Assembly: GCA_964540005.1 (NCBI GenBank)
Contig: CAZILN010000270.1
Location: forward strand, 1-27,238
Source of the DNA: CAZILN01 sp964540005
GTDB taxonomy: Bacteria > Bacteroidota > Bacteroidia > Bacteroidales > SM23-62
DNA length: 27,238 nucleotides
Direction: 5' to 3'
Shown here piece by piece: positions 1-8,913 of this stretch (its first letter is position 1; the number at the start of each line of letters is the position of its first letter). The notes below the pieces were generated by a model. The model was given only the letters and a program-made list of their open reading frames with translations. It searched no databases and was not told the DNA's origin. The translations under genes were made by a program, and so were the position numbers.

Positions 1-96
1 GAAGCCTATGTTTCAAGGTTCCAGCAGACTTCCGCTGAAGCCAGTGCCGATGAAAAGTGGCAGCTTATTGAACGGATCTATAAACTTGATGAATGA
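1..96 (+). CDS. 3' end of a probable L-rhamnose/L-fucose mutarotase-family protein (partial)
   Basis: An open frame enters from the left edge and ends at TGA 94-96, giving the last 31 residues. The tail contains DEKWQLIERIYKLDE, which resembles the C-terminus of the small RhaM/DUF718 sugar mutarotases of Bacteroidota. The stop overlaps the start of the lactonase gene (ATGA at 93-96), which implies translational coupling. A mutarotase would interconvert sugar anomers before oxidation and would fit the fucose genes downstream. The family call rests on a short tail and on context; that a gene ends here is much more certain. Confidence 0.5.
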   Translation, partial: EAYVSRFQQTSAEASADEKWQLIERIYKLDE

Positions 97-923
97 TCAT
101 TGACGCACATCATCACCTCTGGCAATTCAATCCGGAAGAATATAGCTGGATGGATGAATCCATGGACATCCTGAAGCGGGATTATATGCCCGTAGACCTT
201 GAGGGGCAGCTGGCCGGAGCAGGTGTTGCCGGGACCGTAGTCGTACAGGCGCGGCAGAAGATCGAGGAAACTGCCTGGTTGCTGGGACTTGCTGAAGAAT
301 ATGATTTTATTAGAGCTGTGGTGGGCTGGGTTGATCTCAGGTCAGAAGAACTGGAACAGCAGCTGGAAAGTTTTGCGGAACATCCAAAAATGGCCGGGGT
401 ACGGCATGTCATACATGATGAACCGGATGATGATTTTATGCTTGGGTCTGCCTTTGTGAAAGGCATTGAAAAACTCCAGAAATACGATCTCAGCTATGAC
501 CTGCTCCTGTTTTCAAAGCACCTGACAAGAGCGGCTGAGCTGGCCACTATGTTTCCTGAGCAGCGCTTTGTTCTGGATCATATTTCCAAGCCTTTGATCA
601 GGGAGGGAATACTGGAGCCCTGGGAGGATGATCTTGCCCTCCTGGCATCCTGTCCGAATGTATGGTGCAAGATATCCGGAATGATTACCGAAGCAGATCA
701 TAAGCACTGGAAATTTGAGGATTTAGCTCCCTATATGGATGTTGTAGTCGAGGCTTTCGGAACTGACCGTATTATGCTGGGGTCGGACTGGCCCGTATGC
801 CTGCTGGCAGGAGAATATGGCGAGGTGATGAATATTGGCATCGGGTACTTCTCAGATTTCAGCAAACAGCAGCAAAGCAGGATTTTTACTGAAAACTGCA
901 AAACATTTTATAATATAGAATGA
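93..923 (+). CDS. amidohydrolase family protein, probable L-fuconolactonase
   Basis: This 276-residue protein belongs to the amidohydrolase_2 group (COG3618, TIM-barrel metal-dependent hydrolases). It opens with DAHHHLW (metal-binding H6 and H8), has FVLDHISKP in mid-protein, and carries LGSDWPVC near the end with the conserved Asp at about residue 232. Length is normal for the family, and no signal peptide is seen, so it is cytoplasmic. The group hydrolyses sugar lactones such as L-fuconolactone and L-rhamnonolactone. Its ATG overlaps the preceding stop, and its own stop overlaps the next start at 920. Position between a mutarotase-like gene and an L-fucose dehydrogenase-like gene supports conversion of L-fucono-lactone to L-fuconate. 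L-rhamnonolactone or another aldonolactone remains possible. Confidence 0.85.
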   Translation: MIIDAHHHLWQFNPEEYSWMDESMDILKRDYMPVDLEGQLAGAGVAGTVVVQARQKIEETAWLLGLAEEYDFIRAVVGWVDLRSEELEQQLESFAEHPKMAGVRHVIHDEPDDDFMLGSAFVKGIEKLQKYDLSYDLLLFSKHLTRAAELATMFPEQRFVLDHISKPLIREGILEPWEDDLALLASCPNVWCKISGMITEADHKHWKFEDLAPYMDVVVEAFGTDRIMLGSDWPVCLLAGEYGEVMNIGIGYFSDFSKQQQSRIFTENCKTFYNIE

Positions 924-1969
924 AACTTACTCAGAAGAAACCACTTGGGAGAACCGGCCTGTTCGTCCCACCCATTATTTTCGGGACCAGCTACCTGGGT
1001 AACCTCTATACGGCCCTGCCTTTTGAGAACAAACTGGCATTGATGCGCAGGTGGTTTGAATGTACTGAAAAACCTGTAGTAATTGATACTGCGGGTAAAT
1101 ACGGGGCCGGACTCGCCCTGGAAGTGATAGGGCGGGGTCTCAGGGATCTGGGCATTGCCCCGGAAGATATCATCATCAGCAACAAACTTGGCTGGTACCG
1201 GGTACCCCTGGAGGCCGATGAACCTACTTTTGAACCAGGTGCCTGGATCGGGCTGGAACATGATGCCACCCAGACCTTCAGCTATGATGGGATCATTAAA
1301 TGCCATCAGCAGGGTAATGAATTGCTGGGAAGCACCTACAAAGCTGATGTGGTATCCATCCATGATCCGGATGAATATCTTTTCGCAGCTGAAGATGAAG
1401 ATGACAGGAAGAGGAGGTTTGGTGAGATACTTGAATCCTACCGTGCCCTGTTTGACCTGAAACGGAAAGGGGAAGTAAAGGCTGTCGGGATAGGGTCCAA
1501 GGACTGGCACACCATACAGGAACTGTACGAACATGTGCCCTTTGACTGGGTCATGATAGCTAACAGTTTTACCATATATAAACATTCCATGGAGTTGCTG
1601 GACTTCCTCGATCAACTGTATATGGACGGCACAGGCATCATTAACTCGGCAGTTTTTCACGGGGGATTCCTGACCGGCGGACAATTTTTTGATTACCATG
1701 AAATAAAAGCGGATTCTGAAACGGGTAAACTTATTTACCCATGGAGGGCCAGGTTTAGTGAGATCTGCCAAAAGCATGATGTTTTGCCCGGTGATGCCTG
1801 CATGCATTTCAGTATGTCTCATCCGGCCATTATCAGTATTGCACTGAATACAAGTAAACCGGACAGGATGAGCAGGAACGTAGAGATCCTTCAGCGCACT
1901 ATTCCGAATACCTTCTGGGAAGAGATGCAATCTGAGAGATTGATTGATCCGGACTATAAATACCTGTAG
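920..1969 (+). CDS. aldo/keto reductase, probable L-fucose (D-threo-aldose) 1-dehydrogenase
   Basis: The 349-residue protein starts with the typical KKPLGRTGLFVPPIIFGTS. It keeps the whole aldo/keto reductase tetrad: D56 and Y61 in IDTAGKYGAG, K89 in ISNKLGW and H148 in VVSIHDPDEY. It resembles the D-threo-aldose 1-dehydrogenase group, NAD(P)-dependent cytoplasmic enzymes that oxidise L-fucose to its lactone. The start overlaps the lactonase stop by ATGA, so product and next enzyme are translationally linked. This fits the oxidative fucose route: fucose, fuconolactone, fuconate. Activity on L-galactose or D-arabinose, known for this group, cannot be excluded. Confidence 0.85.
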   Translation: MKLTQKKPLGRTGLFVPPIIFGTSYLGNLYTALPFENKLALMRRWFECTEKPVVIDTAGKYGAGLALEVIGRGLRDLGIAPEDIIISNKLGWYRVPLEADEPTFEPGAWIGLEHDATQTFSYDGIIKCHQQGNELLGSTYKADVVSIHDPDEYLFAAEDEDDRKRRFGEILESYRALFDLKRKGEVKAVGIGSKDWHTIQELYEHVPFDWVMIANSFTIYKHSMELLDFLDQLYMDGTGIINSAVFHGGFLTGGQFFDYHEIKADSETGKLIYPWRARFSEICQKHDVLPGDACMHFSMSHPAIISIALNTSKPDRMSRNVEILQRTIPNTFWEEMQSERLIDPDYKYL

Positions 1970-1986
1970 GAGCTCACCAACACTGG

Positions 1987-3018
1987 ATGGAAACAAAAAT
2001 GAAGACAGTAATAATAGATAAACCGGGTAAGATCAGCTGTGTTGAAAGGGATAAACCTTCAGCCGGCAGTGGAGAGATCCTGGTAAAATTAAAATATGTA
2101 GGATTCTGTGGATCTGACCTCAGCACCTACCTGGGAATAAATCCTATGATTCAGTATCCAAGGGTACCAGGTCATGAAATTTCAGCCGAAATCGAAGCCA
2201 TTGGAAAGGAAGTCCCGGAGGGATTCAAAGCAGGCGAAGCAGTTACAGTAGTACCCTACACGAATTGCGGCCGTTGCCCCTCCTGCCGGCGTGGAAGGGA
2301 GCATGCCTGTCAGTTCAACCGGACCCTTGGTATTCAGCGGGACGGGGCAATGCAGGAATATCTGGCCATTCCCTGGCAAAAAGTTTTAAAAGCCCCGGCC
2401 CTGTCTGACCTGGAACTGGCCATGGTGGAGCCACTGACTGTTGGGTTCCATGCCGTTGAGAGAGGCCGGGTTACTGATTCGGATATAGTTGTTGTGATGG
2501 GATGCGGGATGATAGGCGCAGGAGCTCTTGCAGGATCGGTCCGTAAGGGAGCCACGGTCATTGCGGTAGATATTGACGATCATAAGCTGGAGCTGGCAAA
2601 AGAACTGGGTGCCGGACATACTATTAATTCAACCTCTCAGGACCTGCATGAATACCTCAATGAACTGACTGGTGGCGATGGTCCTGATGTGGTTATTGAA
2701 GCGGTTGGCAGTGCTGTAACATACAGGGCGGCTGTCGATGAGGTGGCTTTTTCGGGGAGGGTGGTGTGCATAGGCTATTCAGCACAGGAAGTATTATTAC
2801 CTGTTAAATTTTTTGTTCAGAGAGAACTGGATATTATGGGTTCCCGCAATGCCACCGGGGATGATTTCAGGGCGGTGATAGCCTATCTCAGCCAGGGCAC
2901 TTTTCCTCTGGAAAAAATGATCACCAGTGCAGTTACACCGGATGAGGCTGCTGCTGCCGTAAAGGGATGGGCAGAAAATCCCGGGAAGGTGATGAAGATT
3001 TTGGTGAAGCTGGACTGA
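1987..3018 (+). CDS. zinc-dependent alcohol dehydrogenase (medium-chain, sorbitol/threonine dehydrogenase type)
   Basis: A 343-residue MDR-family dehydrogenase (COG1063). Visible are the catalytic zinc Cys at C41 (GFCGSD), H63-E64 in VPGHEIS, the structural-zinc cysteines C94, C97, C100 and C108, and a Rossmann glycine motif in VVVMGCGMIGAGAL. It lies 17 bases after the aldo/keto reductase on the same strand. In the operon it could oxidise 2-keto-3-deoxy-L-fuconate or another fucose intermediate; this is inference, since the family is broad (galactitol-, threonine- and sorbitol-type enzymes). An AGGAG at 1969-1973 favours the ATG at 1987, but the ATG at 1999 gives the more usual N-terminus MKTVIIDKPG. 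Confidence 0.85.
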   Translation: METKMKTVIIDKPGKISCVERDKPSAGSGEILVKLKYVGFCGSDLSTYLGINPMIQYPRVPGHEISAEIEAIGKEVPEGFKAGEAVTVVPYTNCGRCPSCRRGREHACQFNRTLGIQRDGAMQEYLAIPWQKVLKAPALSDLELAMVEPLTVGFHAVERGRVTDSDIVVVMGCGMIGAGALAGSVRKGATVIAVDIDDHKLELAKELGAGHTINSTSQDLHEYLNELTGGDGPDVVIEAVGSAVTYRAAVDEVAFSGRVVCIGYSAQEVLLPVKFFVQRELDIMGSRNATGDDFRAVIAYLSQGTFPLEKMITSAVTPDEAAAAVKGWAENPGKVMKILVKLD

Positions 3019-3125
3019 TTGAAGCTGGACTGAGACCTGGCAGGATCAATATACTATTGCCTGCCTTTTCATATAGAAGCTTATGTCCAGTTTGCTATTG
3101 CAAAACACAACAGAATGAAGCGGAC

Positions 3126-4631
3126 ATGAAGAAATTACTTTTCCTGATATTGACCACAGTCCTGGGAAGCATAGTAATTTTTGCACAGGAGGAGGGAGAT
3201 ATGCCCGGATCGCCTGATGCCGACGGCCGCATTGTTAGCGGCAGGACAGCTTCCTATCATTATCATTCCTACATGTTCTCATCCGATTTGTCTGATTACC
3301 ACCATGCCCCTGCAGAATCGGTAGAGGATTTCAAGGATATGAAATACGGCATCAGGGTTCACTGGGGGATCTATTCCCACTTTATGGGCGAATCATGGAT
3401 CCTGAAAAGGCGCGATCCTAAAGATCCCGGCAGAATGAATGACCTGCAGGAACCCGATTATATGGGATATTACCATGGTATCTATAAATCATGGTATCCA
3501 GGGGCATTTGATGCCTCAGCCTGGGCAAGGATATTCAGGGAAAGCGGCTTCAGGTTTTTTGTTTTTACTACCAAGCACCATGATGGATTTTCCATGTTCG
3601 ATACCCGGTATAAGGTAAAAAAGACCTGGGATTTTTTCGGGGAGGATGCCGGTAGGATCATAGATTGTGATCTTCACTACAGCATTATGGAGACACCCTT
3701 TAAGCGGGATGTTACTGCAGAACTGGTGGAGGCTTGCAGAGAGCAGGGTTTAATGGTGGGACTGTATTACTCACATCCCGACTGGTTCGATGCGGATTTC
3801 AGGCTGGATCGCAATAATCCGTTTCAGGACAAAAGCTATTCACCGCAAACGGATCCTGAGGGCTGGAAGCGTTTTACAGAACGTCATGCCGGACAGCTAA
3901 AGGAGTTGCTTACCAATTACGGAAAGATAGACATGTTATCCCTTGATATGAGCTTTGATGAGACAGCCTGGCCTCACATGGAAAAAACAATACGTGAGCT
4001 GAGGGCGATCCAGCCGCAGTGTATGTTTCGCTGGCGTGGCATCGGCCCATACGGGGATTACCACACACCGGAAAGTTATATACCTGGTGAGGAGGACATG
4101 GGAACCATGGCATGGCAGGTGATCCATCCTATGAACAACCGCCTGAACTTCAGTTATGAACCGGATCCGGACAGGCTGTATGACGGAAGCTGGATCGTAA
4201 AAAACCTGGTTGATATTGTTTCCAAGGGGGGAAACTTCATGGTGGGGGTGGGTCCTGACAACACGGGAGCATTCCATCCGAAAGTCCTGGAAGCCCTTGA
4301 ATACGCCGGCGAATGGTTGGAAGTAAACGGGGAGGCCATTTTTGCCACACGGCCATGGACCGATTATAGTGAAGGAGAAACGGTTAGATTTACGCGCAGC
4401 AAGGATAATAAAATATTGTATATCCATTCGATGGCCTGGCCCGGTAATGAATTCACATCAGCACTGGTTAAACCGGTTAAGGGCAGTAAGGTGGTAATGC
4501 TGGGTGTGGAAGAACCCCTGGCATGGAAAATGGAAGGAGGGAATCTTGTTATCTCCATTCCCGGATATTTGCAGGAAGCAGATAAAAGGCCCTGCAAGCA
4601 GGTATATGTATTTAAGGTTCAGATTGAATGA
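3126..4631 (+). CDS. secreted alpha-L-fucosidase, glycoside hydrolase family 29
   Basis: A 501-residue protein with a clear signal peptide (MKKLLFLILTTVLGSIVIFA, then Q). GH29 marks are YGIRVHWGIYSHF, the TKHHDGFSMFDT block (H151-H152) and YYSHPDWF. The probable nucleophile is D274 in MLSLDMSFDE. This last block departs from the common WFDG-like form, so the protein is a divergent GH29 member. It would release L-fucose from host or algal glycans in the periplasm or outside, feeding the oxidative fucose genes just upstream. The open frame extends upstream to an ATG at 2967 inside the dehydrogenase gene, but the 3126 start is preferred because the signal peptide begins there. Confidence 0.85.
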   Translation: MKKLLFLILTTVLGSIVIFAQEEGDMPGSPDADGRIVSGRTASYHYHSYMFSSDLSDYHHAPAESVEDFKDMKYGIRVHWGIYSHFMGESWILKRRDPKDPGRMNDLQEPDYMGYYHGIYKSWYPGAFDASAWARIFRESGFRFFVFTTKHHDGFSMFDTRYKVKKTWDFFGEDAGRIIDCDLHYSIMETPFKRDVTAELVEACREQGLMVGLYYSHPDWFDADFRLDRNNPFQDKSYSPQTDPEGWKRFTERHAGQLKELLTNYGKIDMLSLDMSFDETAWPHMEKTIRELRAIQPQCMFRWRGIGPYGDYHTPESYIPGEEDMGTMAWQVIHPMNNRLNFSYEPDPDRLYDGSWIVKNLVDIVSKGGNFMVGVGPDNTGAFHPKVLEALEYAGEWLEVNGEAIFATRPWTDYSEGETVRFTRSKDNKILYIHSMAWPGNEFTSALVKPVKGSKVVMLGVEEPLAWKMEGGNLVISIPGYLQEADKRPCKQVYVFKVQIE

Positions 4632-4653
4632 TAATCATAATAAATAATGCAAA

Positions 4654-5562
4654 ATGAAACCTGTGAGTAAACAGTTCATGAAAACAATCCTGCTGATTAC
4701 AGTAGTACAATTTTCTCTTCAGACAGCCAGCTTTTCACAGCTTCAGGGCGATAAGGAACAATTAATGATCTCAATGCAGGAGAGGGTCTATAATGATCCG
4801 GATATTGTTCCCGGGACTTTAATAGTCAGAACGCAGCAGTGGAAGCCGGAAGAAACGGCTGTAATCGTATGTGATATGTGGGATACCCACTGGTGCAAAG
4901 GAGCAGCTGCCAGGGTAAATGAGCTGGTTGGGCCAATGAATGAAGTGCTGAAGATTGCCAGGGATAAGGGTGTCTTCATTGTGCATGCCCCCTCAGATAT
5001 TGTTGATTACTATGAAGGGACACCACAGCGAGCTCTGGGAAAATCCCACCCTGATAAAGAGGCTGAAAGGATCATCAGCTCTGATAAACTGCCGGCAGAG
5101 GCTGGAGTGCCATGGCCCCTGGATCAAAGTGACGGTGGCTGTGACTGCAAGGAGAAATGTAAGGAGGGCCCTCCCTGGCCCTGGACCAGGCAACATGAAG
5201 CCATTGATATAATGGAGGGTGATGCCATCAGTGTTTCCGGGATTGAACTGGCCGGGCTGTTCAGGGAAAAAGGGATCAGAAATGTGATCATGGTGGGCGT
5301 CCATACCAATATGTGCGTGGTTGACAGGCCATTCGGACTTAGGAATATGGTAAGGCTGGGCATGAATACCGTCCTGATCCGTGATATGACAGATGTCATG
5401 TATAACCATGAAAAGCCTCCCATGGTTTCACATTTTACAGGGATCACCCTGATGTGCGAGTATATCGAAAGCTATATCTGCCCTACCATGGTATCGACAG
5501 ATTTCACCGGGAAAACACCTTTCCGTTTTGCCGCCGATGACAGGCCACCGGCAGATCAGTAG
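4654..5562 (+). CDS. secreted isochorismatase-fold cysteine hydrolase
   Basis: A 302-residue protein with an N-terminal signal peptide; the ATG at 4678 (MKTILLITVV) is an alternative start. The isochorismatase fold shows in AVIVCDMWDTHW, with the candidate catalytic D74, and in MVGVHTNMCV, with the candidate nucleophile C221. The usual family Lys may be replaced by Arg in WPWTRQHEA, but I am unsure of that alignment. Before it is a Cys-rich insert (DGGCDCKEKCKEG) not usual for nicotinamidases, which might be disulfide-bonded or bind metal. Relatives hydrolyse amides or enol ethers such as nicotinamide and isochorismate, mostly in the cytoplasm, so export is odd. It lies 22 bases after the fucosidase and probably shares its transcript. 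Substrate unknown. Confidence 0.8.
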   Translation: MKPVSKQFMKTILLITVVQFSLQTASFSQLQGDKEQLMISMQERVYNDPDIVPGTLIVRTQQWKPEETAVIVCDMWDTHWCKGAAARVNELVGPMNEVLKIARDKGVFIVHAPSDIVDYYEGTPQRALGKSHPDKEAERIISSDKLPAEAGVPWPLDQSDGGCDCKEKCKEGPPWPWTRQHEAIDIMEGDAISVSGIELAGLFREKGIRNVIMVGVHTNMCVVDRPFGLRNMVRLGMNTVLIRDMTDVMYNHEKPPMVSHFTGITLMCEYIESYICPTMVSTDFTGKTPFRFAADDRPPADQ

Positions 5563-5595
5563 ATCATACAGTCTGAAACTTCAGTGATCGGCACA

Positions 5596-6324
5596 TTATT
5601 TATTTACAATATTGACCTCGTAGGTCCCTGTTGTATAATAGATGTTTCTGAGGGGAGTATTGATGCCTGCAAATATCTTTACGGTAGTTTTTGTGGATTC
5701 TCCCCTGGCAACGAAAAAGGGGATCTCACCAACCCCCTCCCGGGTTGGGATATCGGCCGTAAGTGTATCACCGGCACTATCAATTATTGTCTGCTGGAAC
5801 TTTACACTTTTTGTATGATTTGACATATGGAACCTTAGGAAATACCTGTCCGGACTGTTTTTTTCTGGTTTAATAAAAACGATCTCCGGGTAATCTGTAA
5901 TCAATTCACCGGCTTCTGTATATTCCTTCATTCCAAGTTCCTGTTTTCCCTCACTGAAAGTAATCTCTGCCATTAGTTTGCCAGAGGGGTAGTACTTCTT
6001 CCTGATCCCATGTTCTTCTCCATGCTTGAAGGGGGTAAGCTGGTATATGTTTCCATCCTCATAATACCAGATAGATTCTCCGTGTTTTTTCCCGTTTTCA
6101 TACGGGGTCATGATCTTAAGTCTCCCGTTATCATAAAAATACCTGGAGGGACCGTGCCGGATCCCGTCAATATGAGAGATCTCTGATTCCAGGACTCCCA
6201 GTTCATTATAATTCTTTTTGACCTGCACCTGATCAGCATTTCCCTTCCTGCTTCCATCGCCACAGGAACAGAAAAATAGCATCATGGTTAAAAGAAAAAG
6301 ACCCGGAATTTTTATTGCTTTCAT
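5596..6324 (-). CDS. MORN_2 (YwqK-type) repeat lipoprotein
   Basis: A 242-residue minus-strand protein. The N-terminus is a lipoprotein signal (KIPGLFLLTMMLFFCSC, Cys at about 21). Residues about 50-135 hold several imperfect repeats of the MORN_2 variant, with units such as YYEDGNIYQLTPFKHGEEHG and YYPSGKLMAEITFSEGK. The C-terminal part (about 150-242) looks like a beta-rich domain with no family I recognise. It faces the fucose operon (33 bases from the isochorismatase stop) and diverges from the GH2 gene across 43 bases. Databases often name such proteins 'toxin-antitoxin system YwqK family antitoxin', but no toxin gene is beside it and nothing here supports that role. Probably an outer-membrane-anchored surface or periplasmic protein. 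Confidence 0.75.
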   Translation of the reverse strand: MKAIKIPGLFLLTMMLFFCSCGDGSRKGNADQVQVKKNYNELGVLESEISHIDGIRHGPSRYFYDNGRLKIMTPYENGKKHGESIWYYEDGNIYQLTPFKHGEEHGIRKKYYPSGKLMAEITFSEGKQELGMKEYTEAGELITDYPEIVFIKPEKNSPDRYFLRFHMSNHTKSVKFQQTIIDSAGDTLTADIPTREGVGEIPFFVARGESTKTTVKIFAGINTPLRNIYYTTGTYEVNIVNK

Positions 6325-6367
6325 AAAATAACTGATACTTTTAGCTTACTAATTTACGAATAAGAAA

Positions 6368-8878
6368 ATGAATAAGATGTTTACTATTATTACTTCCCGG
6401 TTCATAAGTATTCTGCTGTTGCTTTTAATCCTGCAGGCATGCGCTCCTGACAAACCTGATAATACACAATGGAACATAGCTGATAACCAGCTTCTGACAG
6501 ATTGGGCGCAGGATGTCTCTCCGGCAAATGCGCTTCCTGAATATCCACGTCCCCAGCTGGTACGTGAAGAATGGATAAATCTTAACGGACTGTGGGAATA
6601 TTCGATTACAGATACTGCCGAAGGAATACCTGAAGACTGGAAGGGACACATCCTGGTTCCCTACGCGATTGAATCAGCACTATCCGGTGTCGGGCAAAAA
6701 GTCGGAACCGCGAACAGGCTCTGGTACAGGAGGACCTTTAACTTACCCGGTGCAGTAAAAGACCTGAAGATATGGCTGCATTTTGGTGCGGTTGACTGGG
6801 AAACAAGGATATGGATCAATGGCAGGGAAACAGGACAGCATAAAGGAGGATACGATTCATTCAGTTTTAATATAACTGATGCATTAAGTGATTCCGCCCG
6901 GCAGGAAATAGTAGTTTCAGTCTGGGATCCTGTGGATGAGGGTACCCAGCCACGCGGCAAGCAGGTCAGTGAACCCAATAGTATATGGTATACTTCCGTA
7001 ACCGGTATCTGGCAGACAGTCTGGCTGGAACCGGTTAAAGACTTGTTTATCAAGGACCTTAAGATCATTCCCGATATTGACCAGGAACAGCTGATATTGA
7101 AGACCGGGTTGTCTGGACCGGGAGCAGGGCATAAAATTGTGGCCGAAATCCTGGCCGGGGGTAAGCCGGTTTCAAGGGCTGAATCCCGTGAAGGCTTTCT
7201 GGTGTTGCCGGTTCCGGAACCCCGCTTATGGACCCCCGATGATCCTTTTCTGTACGACATTAAATTAAGCCTGTTTGACAAAGATGGAACAGTCAGTGAT
7301 AAGGTATCAAGTTATGCCGGCATGCGTAAAATTTCACTGGGAAAGGATGAGGACGGCCTGACACGCATCATGTTGAATAATGAGTTTCTCTTCCAGATTG
7401 GTCCCCTCGACCAGGGCTGGTGGCCTGATGGTTTGTATACTGCCCCGACTGATGAAGCACTGAGGTATGACATTGAAGAAACCAAGAGGCTGGGCTTCAA
7501 CATGGCCCGCAAGCATGTTAAAATTGAGCCTGAGCGCTGGTATTACTGGTGTGATAAGCTTGGACTCCTTGTCTGGCAGGACATGCCAAGCGGCGATAAG
7601 TATATCGGATATAATGATCCGGATATTAAGCGTTCAGGCGAATCCGACAGGCAGTTCAGGTACGAACTCAGGCAGCTGGTTGAGAATTTTTTCAATCATC
7701 CTTCTATAGTCATGTGGGTGCCATTTAATGAAGGATGGGGACAGTATGCTACTGGTGATATTGTCGACTTCATTAAGGATATTGACCATACCCGCCTTGT
7801 CAACCCATCCAGCGGCTGGGCTGACAGGAAAGTAGGAGATATCCAGGACATCCATGCCTACCCGGGCCCGGCAATGCCCGATCCGGAAGAAGACAGGGCC
7901 ATAGTCCTGGGTGAGTTTGGCGGACTGGGAATCCCTCTGGAAGGGCATACCTGGCAGGATAAAGATAACTGGGGGTACAGGAGTTTCGAGAATGTTGAAG
8001 AGCTGCAGGACGCATATGTTAAACTGATCCGGAACCTTATGCCCATGATCAGCAAAGGCCTTTCGGCAGCAGTTTATACTCAGACCAGCGATGTGGAGAT
8101 AGAAGTGAACGGGCTGATGACCTATGATCGTAAAGTAACCAAGTTTGATCCTGCCCGCTTATCAAGGATTAACAGTGGATTTGTGCCACCACTAATAATA
8201 TGCGAAGCCGGGATTTTTCTCGATTCAATAGAAGTTAGTATAAGCAATTCACTTCAGGGTGGTGAAGTAAGATATACTACCGATGGCAGTGAACCGGACG
8301 TGCGATCTTTGTTGTACACACAGCCTTTCAAGCTTGAAAACAGCAGTACGGTCAGTGCACGGACCTACTGGCCTGACGGGACGTCCAGTGAAACAGCCAG
8401 CCTCCCGGTAAGGAAGGTATCATTGCAGAAAGCCATAGAAGTTGCCTCTCCTGAATCCGGCCTCAGATACTACTATTATGAGAATGAGGAGGATATGTCT
8501 GAGCTGCCTGACCTTCAATCCCTGGATCCGGATTCTGAAGGTATAGCAAAGCAATGCAACCTTAAGTTTATTGAAAAGGAATCTGGATATATTTTACTCT
8601 TCGATGGATATATTAAGATTCCCGTAAATGGAATATATACCTTTTATCCAAGTTCGGATGACGGGTCAAAACTGTATATCGATAATGAACTGGTGGTGGA
8701 TAATGATTTTCTACATGGCATGGTTGAAAAAGAAGGAAGGATGGCACTGAAAGCCGGATACCATGCATTCCGGCTGGAGTTTTTCCAGAATCAGGGCGGA
8801 CAGGGACTGGAAGTCAGGTATGCAGGGCCTGGGATCGAAAAACAGATCATACCCGGCACCATCCTTTTCCATAAATAG
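6368..8878 (+). CDS. GH2-family glycoside hydrolase lipoprotein with CHB_HEX_C-like and PA14 domains
   Basis: An 836-residue protein starting with a lipoprotein signal (LLLLLILQAC, Cys about residue 20). The order is a GH2 sugar-binding jelly roll (about 50-220), an Ig-like middle domain (about 220-325) and a TIM barrel (about 325-605). The acid/base E455 lies in VPFNEGWGQ and the nucleophile region in QTSDVEIEVNG (E577/E579). Residues about 608-680 look like a chitobiase C-terminal fold (EVRYTTDGSEPD), and about 715-836 like a PA14 domain (FYPSSDDGSKLYIDNE). The DVExEVNGLMTYDR block is typical of uncharacterised Bacteroidota GH2 subgroups annotated as beta-galactosidase or beta-glucuronidase; substrate cannot be read from sequence. 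The two tail domains probably bind carbohydrate. Confidence 0.85.
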   Translation: MNKMFTIITSRFISILLLLLILQACAPDKPDNTQWNIADNQLLTDWAQDVSPANALPEYPRPQLVREEWINLNGLWEYSITDTAEGIPEDWKGHILVPYAIESALSGVGQKVGTANRLWYRRTFNLPGAVKDLKIWLHFGAVDWETRIWINGRETGQHKGGYDSFSFNITDALSDSARQEIVVSVWDPVDEGTQPRGKQVSEPNSIWYTSVTGIWQTVWLEPVKDLFIKDLKIIPDIDQEQLILKTGLSGPGAGHKIVAEILAGGKPVSRAESREGFLVLPVPEPRLWTPDDPFLYDIKLSLFDKDGTVSDKVSSYAGMRKISLGKDEDGLTRIMLNNEFLFQIGPLDQGWWPDGLYTAPTDEALRYDIEETKRLGFNMARKHVKIEPERWYYWCDKLGLLVWQDMPSGDKYIGYNDPDIKRSGESDRQFRYELRQLVENFFNHPSIVMWVPFNEGWGQYATGDIVDFIKDIDHTRLVNPSSGWADRKVGDIQDIHAYPGPAMPDPEEDRAIVLGEFGGLGIPLEGHTWQDKDNWGYRSFENVEELQDAYVKLIRNLMPMISKGLSAAVYTQTSDVEIEVNGLMTYDRKVTKFDPARLSRINSGFVPPLIICEAGIFLDSIEVSISNSLQGGEVRYTTDGSEPDVRSLLYTQPFKLENSSTVSARTYWPDGTSSETASLPVRKVSLQKAIEVASPESGLRYYYYENEEDMSELPDLQSLDPDSEGIAKQCNLKFIEKESGYILLFDGYIKIPVNGIYTFYPSSDDGSKLYIDNELVVDNDFLHGMVEKEGRMALKAGYHAFRLEFFQNQGGQGLEVRYAGPGIEKQIIPGTILFHK

Positions 8879-8913
8879 GGTCGTGTATTTTGTTTCCCTT
8901 CTCTTGCAATTGA

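Noticed and set aside
908..1996. 362-codon open frame on the minus strand
   Set aside because: It lies wholly opposite the well-supported aldo/keto reductase gene and has no recognisable domain; it is a shadow frame.
2967..3125. Upstream extension of the fucosidase frame
   Set aside because: It overlaps the dehydrogenase gene and would put 53 residues in front of a clear signal peptide.
3936..4427. 163-codon minus-strand open frame
   Set aside because: It is antisense to the fucosidase gene, with no motif or signal of its own.
5596..6324. YwqK 'antitoxin' reading of the MORN_2 protein as part of a toxin-antitoxin system
   Set aside because: There is no small toxin gene adjacent and the protein is a large lipoprotein; the database name alone is no evidence.
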